Origin: Cynocephalus volans | Taxonomy: Eukaryota > Chordata > Mammalia > Dermoptera > Cynocephalidae | Direction: 5' to 3' | Length of the DNA stretch: 64,000 bases | NCBI RefSeq assembly: GCF_027409185.1 | Contig: NC_084467.1 | Coordinates: 18,528,501-18,592,500, forward strand | In this document: positions 9,726 through 20,002 of the stretch, piece after piece | Position numbering within the stretch: the first letter of the stretch is position 1 | How the letters are laid out: each line of letters starts with the position of its first letter | Notes under the pieces: model-generated | Database searches by the model: none | What the model was told of the DNA's origin: nothing | What the model saw: only the letters and a program-made list of their open reading frames with translations | Program-made: the position numbers and the translations under genes

Positions 9726-10144
9726 TTAAAGCTTTGTGAAATTTGGACAGACAAGTGTGGGATGGCAAAAGGCCCAAAGAGGGGATATAAAGTGTCCAAT
9801 ATCACACCATAAGTAAGAGCAGAGCCAGTCCTGAAGCCTCATTCTTTTCCATCATACCACAGGGCTCTGGGTCCCAAGAAGATTTCTTCCTAGAATATTA
9901 ATGTTTTCAAGGACAGCCTCTTTCCTATAAGAAAGAGGGAGAAAATAATCTGTGAGTAGACAAGCCAGTCTATATATGCTATAGAAGTCAAGTGCCAGCT
10001 GTTTGGTCATGGGCAGGGGACATGGTGGCTCTGGAAAAATAGAATTAAAAGATGATACGGTTCTTTCCATGAACTTTTTGAAGTACCCTCGTAGACGATT
10101 CTTTCTTTTCCTATCATGTAGACTTCTGTGCAAAACAGTCAAGC

Positions 10145-10290
10145 CCAGGAGGTTCTAGAAAGATCATAGCCTTTAGGGCCAGGCAGACTTATATTTAAAT
10201 CCCCATTTTGCTCTTTTACTACTTGTGTGAACTTTGGGTAAATCAAGTCTCTGTGCTCAATTTTCCCATCTGTAAAATGGAGCTAAGTGG
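10145..10290 (+). mobile_element. MIR SINE
   Basis: Sense MIR with 'ctacttgtgtgaactttggg' and 'ttttcccatctgtaaaatgg'. Confidence 0.7.
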
Positions 10291-10569
10291 ACCTACCTCA
10301 TTCATTCGACAAATAATTATCGAAGGCCTCTTCTCGCAAGGCACTTAACATGCTCTCTCCAACTGATCTTTCAGTCTCCTTGGTGCCTTGGGGCCCAGCA
10401 TGGGGCCAGGTATGTGTGGTACATGATCCATCCACCCAGATTCTCTTCTCCCCTTTTCCCTTCTCCATTACTACCACTGATGCCTCAGGCTTATGGTTTG
10501 AAAAGCACCTTCACATTTATTATTTTCCAGGATGCTTCCAGGCTGAAATACCCATGGGCTGTGTGACAT

Positions 10570-10690
10570 AAGGCAGAAAGACGCGGTGGGATTAGCAAGC
10601 AGAACTCTGTCCGGTCCATGCCAATAACTTGCAGTGTGCCCTTGGATGAATTTCCTTCCTTCCTGGGCCTTATTTTCTGTTAAAAAAAAA
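10570..10690 (+). mobile_element. MIR SINE fragment ending in A/G homopolymers
   Basis: Sense MIR remnant ('gcagtgtgcccttggatgaa') followed by a run of A and then of G at 10682-10700. Confidence 0.5.
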
Positions 10691-11069
10691 GGGGGGGGGG
10701 GCTGTATGAAGGGGTGGGGGAAAGCAAATGACTTTTAAGGGTCCTCTCCAATCTAAGATTCTAATTCTGAAAGAAGCAGGCCATGGTTGGGAACACCGAA
10801 TAGATTTTAAACCCAAGAGACTTCTTTTTCCCAACAGCGGACTGGACGGGCTAGCTCAGACCTTCTGCAACTTGTTTAGCGGTGGCGGGGCCTCAGCCTC
10901 TTATTCCAAATGCCTCTGAACTTTCTGTTCCCAGTTCTGCTCCTTTTACCAGCGTTTTCCCCCCTCTTGCATTTTTTATTTTTATGAAAGGATGTCATTA
11001 AGGCTTTTGTCTGCGCTGTTTTTGTTTCAGAACTTTTCTCACAATCCTATTTTTTGTTGAGGAATCCGC

Positions 11070-11300
11070 TCCTTTGCCCAGCTGTGGGTCCCGGTCCCAC
11101 AGCTGTGTTGATCTAAGACTCAGCCCCAGACAGCCTGGCGCCAGGGTGGGACGTCATGCGTTCACACAGGGATGCGTGTCCCAGGCAACCTTTCCTCGGG
11201 CAGTCACCGGCCGGCGACTGCCTCCCCCACCAATGAGCGCCCGACACCCGAGAAAGGGGCGGGGTCTGCACCGCCCCGATGGGCGAGCGCCTTGTGAATT
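11070..11300. promoter_or_regulatory. Candidate ID3 upstream enhancer: paired E-boxes, SMAD BMP response element, CCAAT and GC boxes
   Basis: This GC-rich island stands out from AT-rich flanks about 3 kb upstream of ID3. It holds an inverted repeat, CAGCTGTGGG at 11079-11088 and CCCACAGCTG at 11096-11105, with an E-box in each arm 21 bp apart. Next, read on the ID3 strand, is GGCGCCAGGCTGTCTG at 11142-11127. This fits the SMAD1/5-SMAD4 BMP response element GRCGNC-N5-GTCT exactly. Then come TGACGTCC (a 7/8 CRE, minus strand, 11149-11156), CCAAT (11230-11234) and GGGGCGGGG (11256-11264). Motif matches are seen directly. Enhancer activity on ID3 is inferred from BMP control of ID genes being well established. 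Confidence 0.6.
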
Positions 11301-11345
11301 GCAGATGCTAAGAACTTGATAACGTTCCTTGAATTGGGGCCCTTT

Positions 11346-11605
11346 AAAGTCTTTTTTTTTTTTTTTTTAACTTTCTCTTTTAGTTCTTTCTTTTGTTTAT
11401 TCCTTTTCTTTCCGTCTTCTTCCTTTATCTATGTATTTCTATATATGTATATAATTTTCCTTTTTCTTCTTCTTCTTTTTTTTTTTAACTATCTCCTCCC
11501 AGTGTCAGGAATCATTTTGTAAGCATTTCCAGGAACAGAATCTTCCTCTGCCAAAATTAAAAAAAAAAAAAAAAAAAGAAAAGAAAAAAGAAAAAAAAAA
11601 ATCAG
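11346..11605. repeat. Pyrimidine-rich tract and A-rich low-complexity DNA
   Basis: A T run is followed by about 130 bases of T/C-rich sequence, a second T run near 11476, and an A/G-rich run at 11558-11601. Both could be tails of decayed retroposons, but no body was recognised. Confidence 0.6.
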
Positions 11606-11759
11606 TGTTGTGCTCTGATTTTTTGAGGAGTTGGCAGAACTATTAAGTTATATTGTTTTGTCTTTAAAAATTTTTAAAGTGGTGGTAGTGGGGGTCTCTG
11701 AGCTGTTGTTTTCAAAGCCACAGTAATGATGATGAGGATTGCAGATGTGTTTTTGCCTA

Positions 11760-11870
11760 CACTGAGTTTCTATCTTATCATATGTTGAAGAAGGGGGGAC
11801 CGAGAGGGAACATCAGAAACTTGCCCAAGGTTACTTGGGATGTCAGTGACTGACATGTAGCTAGGACCCC
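11760..11870 (-). mobile_element. MIR SINE fragment
   Basis: Antisense MIR remnant: 'cagaaacttgcccaaggtta' then 'gacatgtagctaggacc'. Confidence 0.5.
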
Positions 11871-12109
11871 GGCCTCCACCTCATTTGACTCCCTGTCCAT
11901 TCTGCCCCCTAATTCTCATTAACATTAGGGTGGTCTCCTGTGGTCTCAGAACGTTCCCAGATGCTGCATTTCCTAATATGTACTTGTTTGCTCACAAGGT
12001 GCCTGTTAAGGTGTGCTGAGGACTTTTCAGCCATGCACATAGAATATACCCCTTCTTCTTCTCCCCTTGGTGAGGCTGGATCCCAAAGTACTAATTGAGA
12101 CTCACGAGA

Positions 12110-12290
12110 CAGAAAGAAAGCACAGGGGATTCAGAATCAAGGCTCAAATCCTTGTCCCGAAGACCTACCCTTACTCTGCCTCAGTTGTCTCCTCTATAAA
12201 ATCGGGAGGAAAATAATATCCATCTACCTCACAGCTGGGAGGATCAAAGGGGACAAGGGAGGGAAAGTGCTGTGGGAAGCAATTAGTTAT
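12110..12290 (+). mobile_element. MIR SINE
   Basis: Sense MIR: 'ggctcaaatccttgtcccga', 'cctcagttgtctcctctata' and 'cacagctgggaggatcaaag'. Confidence 0.65.
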
Positions 12291-12539
12291 TTTTATGTGC
12301 TATGATGTGATGTAGCCCCTGTTGAGTAGAATAGGCAGTGCCAGGTGAGTTTACTGGTTTCTGCTGAGGCTGTTCTCAGGAATGTGGAAAATACTGAGAA
12401 GGAGAATGTGGGAAGCATCTGGATCTAAGGCATGAGTACTTAGAGGGATGGGGATTTCAGGGGCCTCAAAGATGTGTTACTCTACAGCTCAGAAGCACTC
12501 AGTGACATTACCCTGACCATCATCCATGGAGTCCTGTTT

Positions 12540-12715
12540 GACAAGTCCTATTTGCCTTCTATTTTCTCATTAACCCATTTTATAAACAATGAGACAGAGT
12601 CTCAGAGAGGTTAATGTGCTTGCCCAAGGTCACATAGATACTGAGCAGCCGATGAAAGATTTGCATCTAGGTCTGCCTGTCTTCAAAGCTTGTGTCCTTC
12701 TGCACCTATGCTTTT
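12540..12715 (-). mobile_element. MIR SINE
   Basis: Antisense MIR: 'cccattttataaacaatgag', 'gtctcagagaggttaatgtg' and 'cttgcccaaggtcacataga'. Confidence 0.75.
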
Positions 12716-12719
12716 CTTC

Positions 12720-13165
12720 TGTACTTGCGAAGGACCTCCTGGGAAGGCAGCTTGAACCTGAGAGGGTTTTATTCCACCAGAGAGAGAAAAGCCGGGGTGC
12801 GGGTGGGGGTGTGGTGGATCCAGTAAGTAGAAAGTCAGAGACTGAGGTGTTGGGGATATTAGGGGAACACAGTGTTTTCTACACAGAGAAACTCAGAAAG
12901 CATTGGAAATTTATAGCTTTCCCCACCCGTCAAAAAATTCTTCCTTGTCCATGCTTTAAGGGATGTTCATGGCTACTCCTGTTTTAGGAGTCAGCTTTAG
13001 TTCCCTCTTCTCTCCCTTTTCCAGTCCAAAGCCAGCAAAGCTTGGTCCAGTCACACCACCCTGAAGTTAACTAACCCCTTACTTCAGCAGGTAGGTGATA
13101 ACGATGGGATGTCCAAGGGTTGGCTTGGTATTTGGGGTGGAGGGGTAGGCAACCACAGGGAAGCA
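12720..13165. other. No gene or clear repeat seen
   Basis: A long open frame (12589-12987, plus) crosses from the MIR into this unique-looking stretch. Its start is repeat-derived and no family is recognisable, so it is treated as chance. Confidence 0.4.
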
Positions 13166-13169
13166 GGGA

Positions 13170-13320
13170 GGGAATTTGTTTTCTGAGGACCTATCATGTG
13201 CTGGGTGCTTTATAAATTCTGTCTTGTATAAACTACCCTAGAGTTTTTCAGGTAGGTATTATTATTATCATTTTCCAGACAACAAACAGGATTTGAATGC
13301 AGGCCTGTGCCTCCAATGTT
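13170..13320 (-). mobile_element. MIR SINE
   Basis: Antisense MIR: 'atcatgtgctgggtgcttta', 'ggtattattattatcatttt' and 'caggatttgaatgcaggcct'. Confidence 0.7.
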
Positions 13321-13639
13321 GATACACACAAAGACAGAGACAGACATTCAAGCTGCACACAGTGTCCAGACACAAAAGGACTAGCTCCCTCTAGCATTTC
13401 TAGGCTGCCAAAGACAGACAGGGACAGCCACTGCCTCATTCTCTGTTAAGGGAAAAGTTTGGAACGTCTAGATTTTGTAGAGCGTTAGTAGGTTATGTGG
13501 GAATTTAACTCTGACTTAACAAATAGCAAAAGGAAAAGAATTATAAGAATACATTGAACAGGTTTTGCTATTTCCAAAGCACTTTTCATTTACGGTTTCG
13601 TTGAACACTCCCGACCACCTTATGGGGCATATAGTTCAC

Positions 13640-13740
13640 CGGCTTTGTATTCAAATCTTATTTGTCTCCCTTACTGGTCTCAGTAATCCCCCATAGTGTC
13701 TGGCACTGAGTAAAGATTTGTTGAATTTAGTTTCACTCTA
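13640..13740 (+). mobile_element. L2 LINE 3'-end fragment
   Basis: The L2 end signature is present: 'agtgtctggcactgagtaaa' followed by 'gatttgttgaattt'. Confidence 0.5.
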
Positions 13741-14250
13741 GTAATAACTTTTGGGAGACCACTTAGACAGGCAATTTAAAACTCAAATGCAGGTTGACTC
13801 TGATTGTATGACTCCCAAGCATAATGTTCTTTGCTGCAGACAGATACTGACAGTTGGATTTGGGCCTCCACTAATGGGAGTTCAGGAAAGGCCTTAAGAA
13901 GATGACGGGGTCCAGGGCAAGAAATGATGAAAGTAAAAAACAGGCCTTGAAAACGCAGTGTTCACCCTGCCCAGATACTGTCTTGTGTTAGCCTAGGTCC
14001 CAGCAGTAGTTGAAAGGCTGGGAGAGTAGTGCGGTTGAGTGGGGCAGGATCTGGCTGAGGACAGAGCTGACCCTGCCAGAGAGGAAAGGGCTTCCCCACC
14101 CCATGCTGGGCCAGAGCTATGCAGAGAGCTAGAAATGCAGGGGTGCCAGAAAGCAGAAGCAGGGGTACGCTCAGAGAGAGCCTCCTGCCGGCCAAAGCTG
14201 TCTCTGAGTGTAACCATTACAGGGACTCAAGAATCAGCAGGCTTAGGAGG
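13741..14250. other. No gene seen
   Basis: Several overlapping short open frames on both strands occur at 13.96-14.35 kb without recognisable homology. The sequence looks unique. Confidence 0.4.
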
Positions 14251-14254
14251 GATA

Positions 14255-14415
14255 ACTTTTTGCCAACTGCCAGTCATGAGCCAGGCATTTTACATGTATT
14301 ATCTCCCTCAATCCTCACATCTATTGAAGCTCACAGAGGTGAGGTGACTTGCCCAAGGTCACACAGCTGTGGGAGGCAGTATAGGTTTGCCCCAAGTCCA
14401 GAGCTTATGCTTTAA
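14255..14415 (-). mobile_element. MIR SINE
   Basis: Antisense MIR, well preserved: 'gagccaggcattttacatgt', 'gaagctcacagaggtgaggt' and 'gacttgcccaaggtcacaca'. Confidence 0.8.
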
Positions 14416-14557
14416 AGCATGAGCCAGGCCTCCAACTGGAGGGAGAAAGGAATCAAATGCTGGAGAGTGGGGGACTGTCTTAACAAGAAATAGGGGAGGG
14501 AAAAGTTGGGGAACTCTTATTTGAAATTCATTTCGTTTCACAGACCTTTATGGTGTC

Positions 14558-14785
14558 AGGCTGTGTGTGTGCGCACGGGGCGCAGTCTCTGAGTAAGTGT
14601 GCTCCTCCTTGAACGTGTGCTGTTTGCCCCTCTCTGGATCTGGGCCCCAGGTGAGAGTGTGTGTCTCTCCCTGCGTGTGCAGCCTGCTTGAATGTGTGCT
14701 GTGTGTCCCTGAGTGCTGTGGCCCCCGCCTGAGCATATGACCTTCCCTGGATATGTGACCCTTCAGTATGTGTCCATCTTCCCCA
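14558..14785. repeat. Degenerate TGTG-rich tandem tract
   Basis: Copies of words like 'gaacgtgtgctgt', 'gaatgtgtgctgtgtgtccc' and 'gtgagagtgtgtgtctc' recur through the interval. It borders a CpG-rich block. Confidence 0.5.
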
Positions 14786-14849
14786 ATCTCTGGCCGGGCC
14801 AGCTGCAGAACAGGGCCAAGAGGACAATGGGCTGGAGCACCCGGGTGGC

Positions 14850-15350
14850 CTTTTTCTCCACTCCCTCACCCACCGCGACCCTCCCCGCCTGCACCCCGCG
14901 CCCGGGCTGCCCCCACTCCGGCCCTGCCCGCGCCCCGGCGGCCCCCACCCCCGGCGGTCCCGGGCGCGCAGCTGCGGGACACACAATCGCCGGCGCCCCC
15001 TCCCCGCCCCCCGCGCAGCCCCTCGTTCAACAAAAGCCGCTTTCTTTCCCCACAACAGATTAAAGACCAGGAGGGGGTGAAAAATAGCTTCTCCAGCCAC
15101 TGGCGGGGGAGGGGCGCGGGAAAAGCTGGGGCTTTGGGGACTCTTTGATGGCGAGCGTGTGGGAAACCCGGAGGAATGTGGCTGCTCGCACCGCCGCCGC
15201 GGGGCCAGGCGCCGGGAGGAGGGTCCGCCCCCCGGGACCCCCGCGCCCCAAACCCGGCGCCGCCCGCGAGCCGAGCGTCTGTCGCGCCCCGGGCTCGGTC
15301 TCTCTCCCCCATCGCGCCCCCGCTGTGACTCGCCCTCGACCCGTTTTCTC
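14850..15350. promoter_or_regulatory. CpG-rich block about 7 kb upstream of ID3
   Basis: G+C-rich sequence with dense CpGs and several GGCGCC words. It is interrupted near 15050-15100 by an AT-richer core ('acaacagattaaagaccagg', then 'ggtgaaaaatagcttctcc', which resembles a MEF2 half site). Overlapping Pro/Arg/Gly-rich open frames on both strands are what a CpG island yields by chance. It could be a distal element of ID3 or the promoter of an unknown transcript. A long T/C-rich tract follows at 15340-15560. Confidence 0.55.
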
Positions 15351-15559
15351 TCAGTTCTGATTTCTCTGTCTTCTTCCAGTTCTTCTCCTTTTCCTGAGTC
15401 CCCCTTTCTCTTCCACCTTCCCCTCCGTCGCTTTGGCTCATTTCTGTTCTTGTCTCTCGCACCGTGTCTTTATCTCGGTCTGTACATTCATTCTTTTTCT
15501 CTCTCCCTTTGTCTCCGACGCACCCTCTGTGTCCCCTTGTTTCTTGGTGGCTTCTTCTC

Positions 15560-16055
15560 TGTGCCTCTAGCTGCGGCCCTCCTGGGTTGGCTCAAAGGGA
15601 TGATGGATTTAGCACCGTCTCGGTCGCCATTTGTCCTGTTTGGAGAAGGCTGGGAAGAGGGGACCTGGGATGTGGGCAGTGTGTCGAATCATCCCTCTCC
15701 CGACACGACACTCACGTGTGAGCGCACATGGGAGTTGAGCAGAGGGAGTCTGGGGAGCCCAGGAAGATGGCAGAGGGGAGACGGGGAAGCCTGGCCAGCC
15801 AGACCAGGATAGGGTAGGAATTGGGGCTCTTGGAGGCCTCCAAGTGTTCAGAATTATTTTCGCCTGTTTAATTCAGTCTCTGAAAGGAATTCCTGGCCCA
15901 GGACCGGATGGTGGCCTTGGGACCCTGATGGGAAATGGGTTGGGTCTCCTGGCCCCCTCCTCTGTAGTCCTTGGGACAGGCTTGGGGGAGGAAGGGAGCT
16001 GGTTCAAGACAAAGGGCTTCCAGGTGGCTGAGGGCTGAGACCTTCCCCGTGAAGC
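15560..16055. other. No gene or repeat recognised
   Basis: Moderately G+C-rich sequence after the pyrimidine tract. The open frames are short and unremarkable. Confidence 0.4.
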
Positions 16056-16059
16056 CGGT

Positions 16060-16190
16060 GAAGTACACGAGAAGCTCAATCTGGGATCCTGGAAACCCAG
16101 CTTTTGCCCTTGGCTCTGCCTGTCACTGACAACCCTGGGCAAACCCCTTCTCTCTAGGCATCAGTTTCCCCACCTGTAAAATGAGATTTT
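16060..16190 (+). mobile_element. MIR SINE
   Basis: Sense MIR: 'cttttgcccttggctctgcc' and 'catcagtttccccacctgta'. Confidence 0.7.
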
Positions 16191-16375
16191 TTTTAGATCA
16201 GTGATCCTCAGCCTTTTATTCCACCCACAGATCCCCACATCTGATTTATTCCAAATTCATTGCTTATATTAATTAATCAGATTTCTCATTTTGTATTTAT
16301 GAAAGAGAAGCATTCAGTCAGGATTTCTGATTAGCATGATTCATTACCATGCAGAGCTGGTCTAATTCAAAGAAC

Positions 16376-16443
16376 AAAGACACCCCAGCCAGACTCCCAA
16401 ATAAAGACACCCCAACCTCAGCCAAAGACACCCCAGACGGACC
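16376..16443 (+). repeat. Short tandem repeat of an AAAGACACCCCA unit
   Basis: 'aaagacaccccagcc', 'aaagacaccccaacctcagcc' and 'aaagacaccccagacgg' follow one another with small indels, giving three degenerate units. Confidence 0.7.
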
Positions 16444-16474
16444 CCCAAAGCTTTTGGTGTTTTAATAGTTTGCA

Positions 16475-16705
16475 GCAAAATTCCCTGGAAGAGCATGGGG
16501 TTTGGAGTCAGAGGATTTGGGTTTGAATCTTGAATCTGCCAGTGTCCAGCTGTGACCTTGGGGAGGTCACACACTCCTTCAGTTTCCTTATCTGTGAAAA
16601 GGAGATATTCATAATATCCACTCCACAGGATTGTGGTGAGCATTATGTCAGATAACAGATATAAAAATGTAAGAAATAGGTGCTAAATAAATAGTAACTA
16701 TTATG
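16475..16705 (+). mobile_element. Near full-length MIR SINE
   Basis: 'gagcatggggtttggagtca', 'gaggatttgggtttgaatct', 'cagtttccttatctgtgaaa' and 'ggtgctaaataaatagtaac' are in order. Confidence 0.85.
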
Positions 16706-16723
16706 ATGTTGATGCTTTACATC

Positions 16724-17039
16724 AAAGCTGTCCAATAGGACTATAATGCAAGCCACAAATGAGAGCCACATACGTAATTTAACATTTTCTAGCACCCACA
16801 TTTTTAAAAAGTAAGGACAGTGAATATAATTAATATATTTTACCCAACCCAATATATGCAAAACATTATATCAACATATAATTAATTTTTAAAAAAAGAT
16901 TATTTTTACATTATTTTTCATACTAAGTCATCAAAATCTGGTGTGTGTTTTATAATTCAGCATATCTCAGTTTGGACAAGCCACATTTCAAGTGCTCAAT
17001 AGTCACACATGGCTAGTGGCTACCGATTGGACAAGGCTG
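16724..17039. mobile_element. Non-autonomous hAT-type (MER) DNA transposon
   Basis: The ends form imperfect terminal inverted repeats: 'gctgtccaatagga' on the left and 'accgattggacaaggc' on the right. The AT-rich interior contains the familiar 'cacatggctagtggctac' arm. I recognise the family as an ancient MER1-type element but not the exact subfamily. A partial relative lies at 49.31-49.53 kb. Confidence 0.7.
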
Positions 17040-17257
17040 ATGTAGTTAGTTAAAGAAAGTCAAGGTAGACAGAGAGGAGAGGACGCTCTAGCTGAGCCTC
17101 GAAGCCAGATGGGATTTTGATACACGAAGATAAGGCAGGAGGAGGACAGGAGGGAGAGGGCAGGGAAGGAGCAGAGGGGCTGAGGCGCTGATCAGCTTGA
17201 CTGGGCAGAAGCAAGGAGGTGGGGTCAATACTAGCCAAGAATGGATAAGTAGATGGA

Positions 17258-17293
17258 GCTGGGGTGTCTGGAGAGCTGGGGTGTCTGGAGAGC
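17258..17293 (+). repeat. 17-bp tandem duplication
   Basis: 'agctggggtgtctggag' occurs twice in direct succession. Confidence 0.8.
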
Positions 17294-17464
17294 TCTGAAT
17301 GCCAGGCTAAGGAGTGCAGAGAATGTGAGCATACTTCTGGGAGTGGGAGGAAAGATTGGTCACATACTTCAGAGTGACCATCTTTATGAGTTCCACTTTG
17401 TCACTTTATTCAGGGAAGGAAGCAGCAGTACTCTGGGTACTGTAACTAGACCTGTCCATTAGAA

Positions 17465-17545
17465 CTAGTTACCATTTATTGAGAATTTACTATGACCATG
17501 CACTATGCTAAGCACTTTATGTTAATTATCTCGTTTAATTCTTTT
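17465..17545 (-). mobile_element. MIR SINE, right part split by later insertions
   Basis: Antisense MIR begins 'accatttattgagaatttac' and continues to 'aattcttttgacaaaccctc', where an L1 interrupts it. The remainder resumes at 18185 ('gatactattatattccattt', 'aagccacttccccaagacca') and is itself split by a CYN SINE, ending near 18540. Confidence 0.75.
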
Positions 17546-18172
17546 GACAAACCCTCATACATTGTTGATGGCAATGGAAAACTTTGGAAAACAGTTTGGC
17601 AGTTTTTAAAAAGTTAAACATAAATTTATCATATGACTCAAGAATTCTCCTCCTAGGTATCTACCCAAGAGAAATGAAAACATATGTCTACCCAAAGACT
17701 TGTACAGGGATGCTCATAGCAGCATTGTTTATAACAGCCAAAAAGCAGAAATGATTCAAAGGCCCTCCACTGATGAACAGATCAACAAGACGTAGTATAT
17801 TCATGCAATGGAATATTATTCAGCTATAAAAGGAATGAACTACTGATACAAGTAACAGCATGGCTGGACCTCAAAAATATTATGCTGGGTGAAAGGAGCA
17901 AGACACAGAGGACCATATAATATATAGTTCCATTTATATGGAATTTCTAGAAGAAGCAAGTCTATAGAGACAGAAAGTAGATTAGTGGTTGTATAGGGCT
18001 TGGGAGGAGAAGGGGAGTGGTACAGGAATTTTGGGGGTGATGAAAATATTCAAAAATTGATATGGTGATGGTTGCACAACTCTATAAATATGCCAAGAAT
18101 CATTGAATTGTATACTTAGAGTGAGTGAATTTTATGGTATATAAAGTGTACCTCAATGAAGCCTTTTTTTAA
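17546..18172 (+). mobile_element. Ancient L1 3' end (L1M-type)
   Basis: Shows the end of ORF2 and 3'UTR of an old mammalian L1: 'ggaatattattcagctataa', 'gaaagtagattagtggttgt', 'ggtgatggttgcacaactct', then 'gtgtacctcaatgaagcc'. Frames are broken. It sits inside a MIR. Confidence 0.8.
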
Positions 18173-18184
18173 AGAAAAGAAGAC

Positions 18185-18540
18185 TTTTCCCAGCAATTTT
18201 GTGATAGATACTATTATATTCCATTTCACAGTTGTGGAAACCTCAGGAAGGTGAAGCCACTTCCCCAAGACCACTCAGCTAGGAAGTGGAGGAGCCAGCT
18301 TTTAAACCTGCAAATCTGGGCCAGCCTGTGGCTCACTTGGGAGAGTGTGGTGCTAATAACACCAAGGCCACAGGTTCGGATCCCATATAGGGATGGCCGG
18401 TTAGCTCACTGGGTGAGTGTGGTGCTGACAACACCAAGTCAAGGGTTAAGGTTACTGGTCATCTTTAAAAAAACAAAACAAAAAAAAAACTGTGCAAATC
18501 TGTGCTCCTGACCTCTGGGCTCTCCTGCTCCCTGGGAGTT
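18185..18540 (-). mobile_element. MIR SINE, left part (continuation of 17465-17545)
   Basis: The antisense MIR core resumes after the L1 and is interrupted at 18318-18490 by a CYN SINE. After it comes 'tgctcctgacctctgggctc', the expected MIR 5' end. Confidence 0.65.
18318..18490 (+). mobile_element. CYN-type dimeric SINE
   Basis: Sense dimer: 'gggccagcctgtggctcac', A box and B box ('caggttcggatccc') of monomer 1, then 'tggccggttagctcactggg' and a second unit ending 'tcatctttaaaaaaacaaa'. The target-site duplication 'tgcaaatct' is at 18309-18317 and 18493-18501. Confidence 0.88.
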
Positions 18541-18954
18541 GCTTGGGCAGTGCCCTCTATCTTTCTGGGTCATTTAGCCCACAAGTTTGGTACCATCCAT
18601 GTTTTCAAACTGCAACAACTGCTTCTTAGATGGCAAGAGTTGGGGGAGGCAGCAGAGGGTCTGGGGTAGATTTGGGATGCTGGGAAAGCCTCCTCGTGAG
18701 AAAGCTCAGGCAGCAACTAGGCCAGGGTCATCTGTGGCAATCTCCACATGCTGACACTCTCGCCCCATCCCTGTCTCTCTCCCAGGAGAGAGAGGAACTT
18801 GGCTCCAAAGCTGAGGCCAGAATATAAGCCAGAGACCTGACCTGACCCCCACCCTGGAATCTACTGGATCTGGGTCTGTGAGGGGGAGGGGCTGACCCTA
18901 AACCAAGCAAACCAAAAAACCAACTGCCACACTCAGTCCTGTCACTTTGTAATT

Positions 18955-19125
18955 ATACCATGGACAGCCTCAGGTTGAAAGCTGTGGAATCTGGAGTCTA
19001 GAAAACCTGGCTCAAGTCCCTATCTCCAAACTCAGTATCCTTGGCAACTCCTTACCTTCTCCAAGCCTCAGTTTCCCTATCTATGAAATGGAGACAATGA
19101 TACTCCCCTCAAAGGGTGCTTTTAA
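18955..19125 (+). mobile_element. MIR SINE
   Basis: Sense MIR: 'gtggaatctggagtctagaa', 'aagcctcagtttccctatct' and 'gaaatggagacaatgatact'. Confidence 0.75.
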
Positions 19126-19200
19126 GGATTTGGGGGAACAGAGTTTAAATTCACTTCATTTGAGATCACCTACATTGCATGTCTTAAGATGTTACGGTTT

Positions 19201-19219
19201 TAATAATTCCCCCACTCAA
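19201..19219 (+). repeat. Target-site duplication of the compound L1, left copy
   Basis: 'taataattcccccactcaa' occurs here and again, exactly, at 20979-20997, so the whole 1.76-kb compound sits between the two copies. Confidence 0.8.
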
Positions 19220-19950
19220 TAAATATTTGCAAAATATATATCTGACAAAGGATTAATATCCAGAATATATAAGGAACTCAAACAACTTTACAAGAAGAAA
19301 ACAAGCAACCCAATTAAAAAATGGGCAAAAGAGCTAAATAGGCATTTCTCTAAGGAAGATATACAAATGGCCAACAGACATATGAAAAAATGCTCAACAT
19401 CACTCAGCATCCGGGAAATGCAAATCAAAACCACATTGAGATACCATCTAACCCCAGTTAGGATGGCTAAAATCCAAAAGACTATGAACGATAAATGCTG
19501 GCGAGGCTGCGGAGAAAAAGGAACTCTCATACATTGTTGGTGGGACTGCAAAATGGTGCAGCCTCTATGGAAAATGGTATGGAGGTTCCTTAAACAATTG
19601 CAAATAGATCTACCATACGACCCAGCCATCCCACTGTTGGGAATATACCCAGAGGATTGGAAATCATCAAGTCGAAGGTATACCTGTTCCCCAATGTTCA
19701 TCGCAGCACTCTTTACAATAGCCAAGAGTTGGAACCAGCCCAAATGCCCATCATCAGATGAGTGGATACGGAAAATGTGGTACATCTACACAATGGAATA
19801 CTACTCAGCTATAAAAAGGAATGAAATACTGCCATTTGCAACAACATGGATGGACCTTGAGAGAATTATATTAAGTGAAACAAGTCAGGCACAGAAAGAG
19901 AAATACCACATGTTCTCACTTATTGGTGGGAGCTAAAAATTAATATATAA

Positions 19951-20002
<52 letters not shown>

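Noticed and set aside
14528..15812. Long open frames on both strands around 14.5-15.8 kb
   Set aside because: Same reason: CpG-rich and pyrimidine-rich DNA lacks stops, and frames on opposite strands cannot both be genes. No recognisable family.
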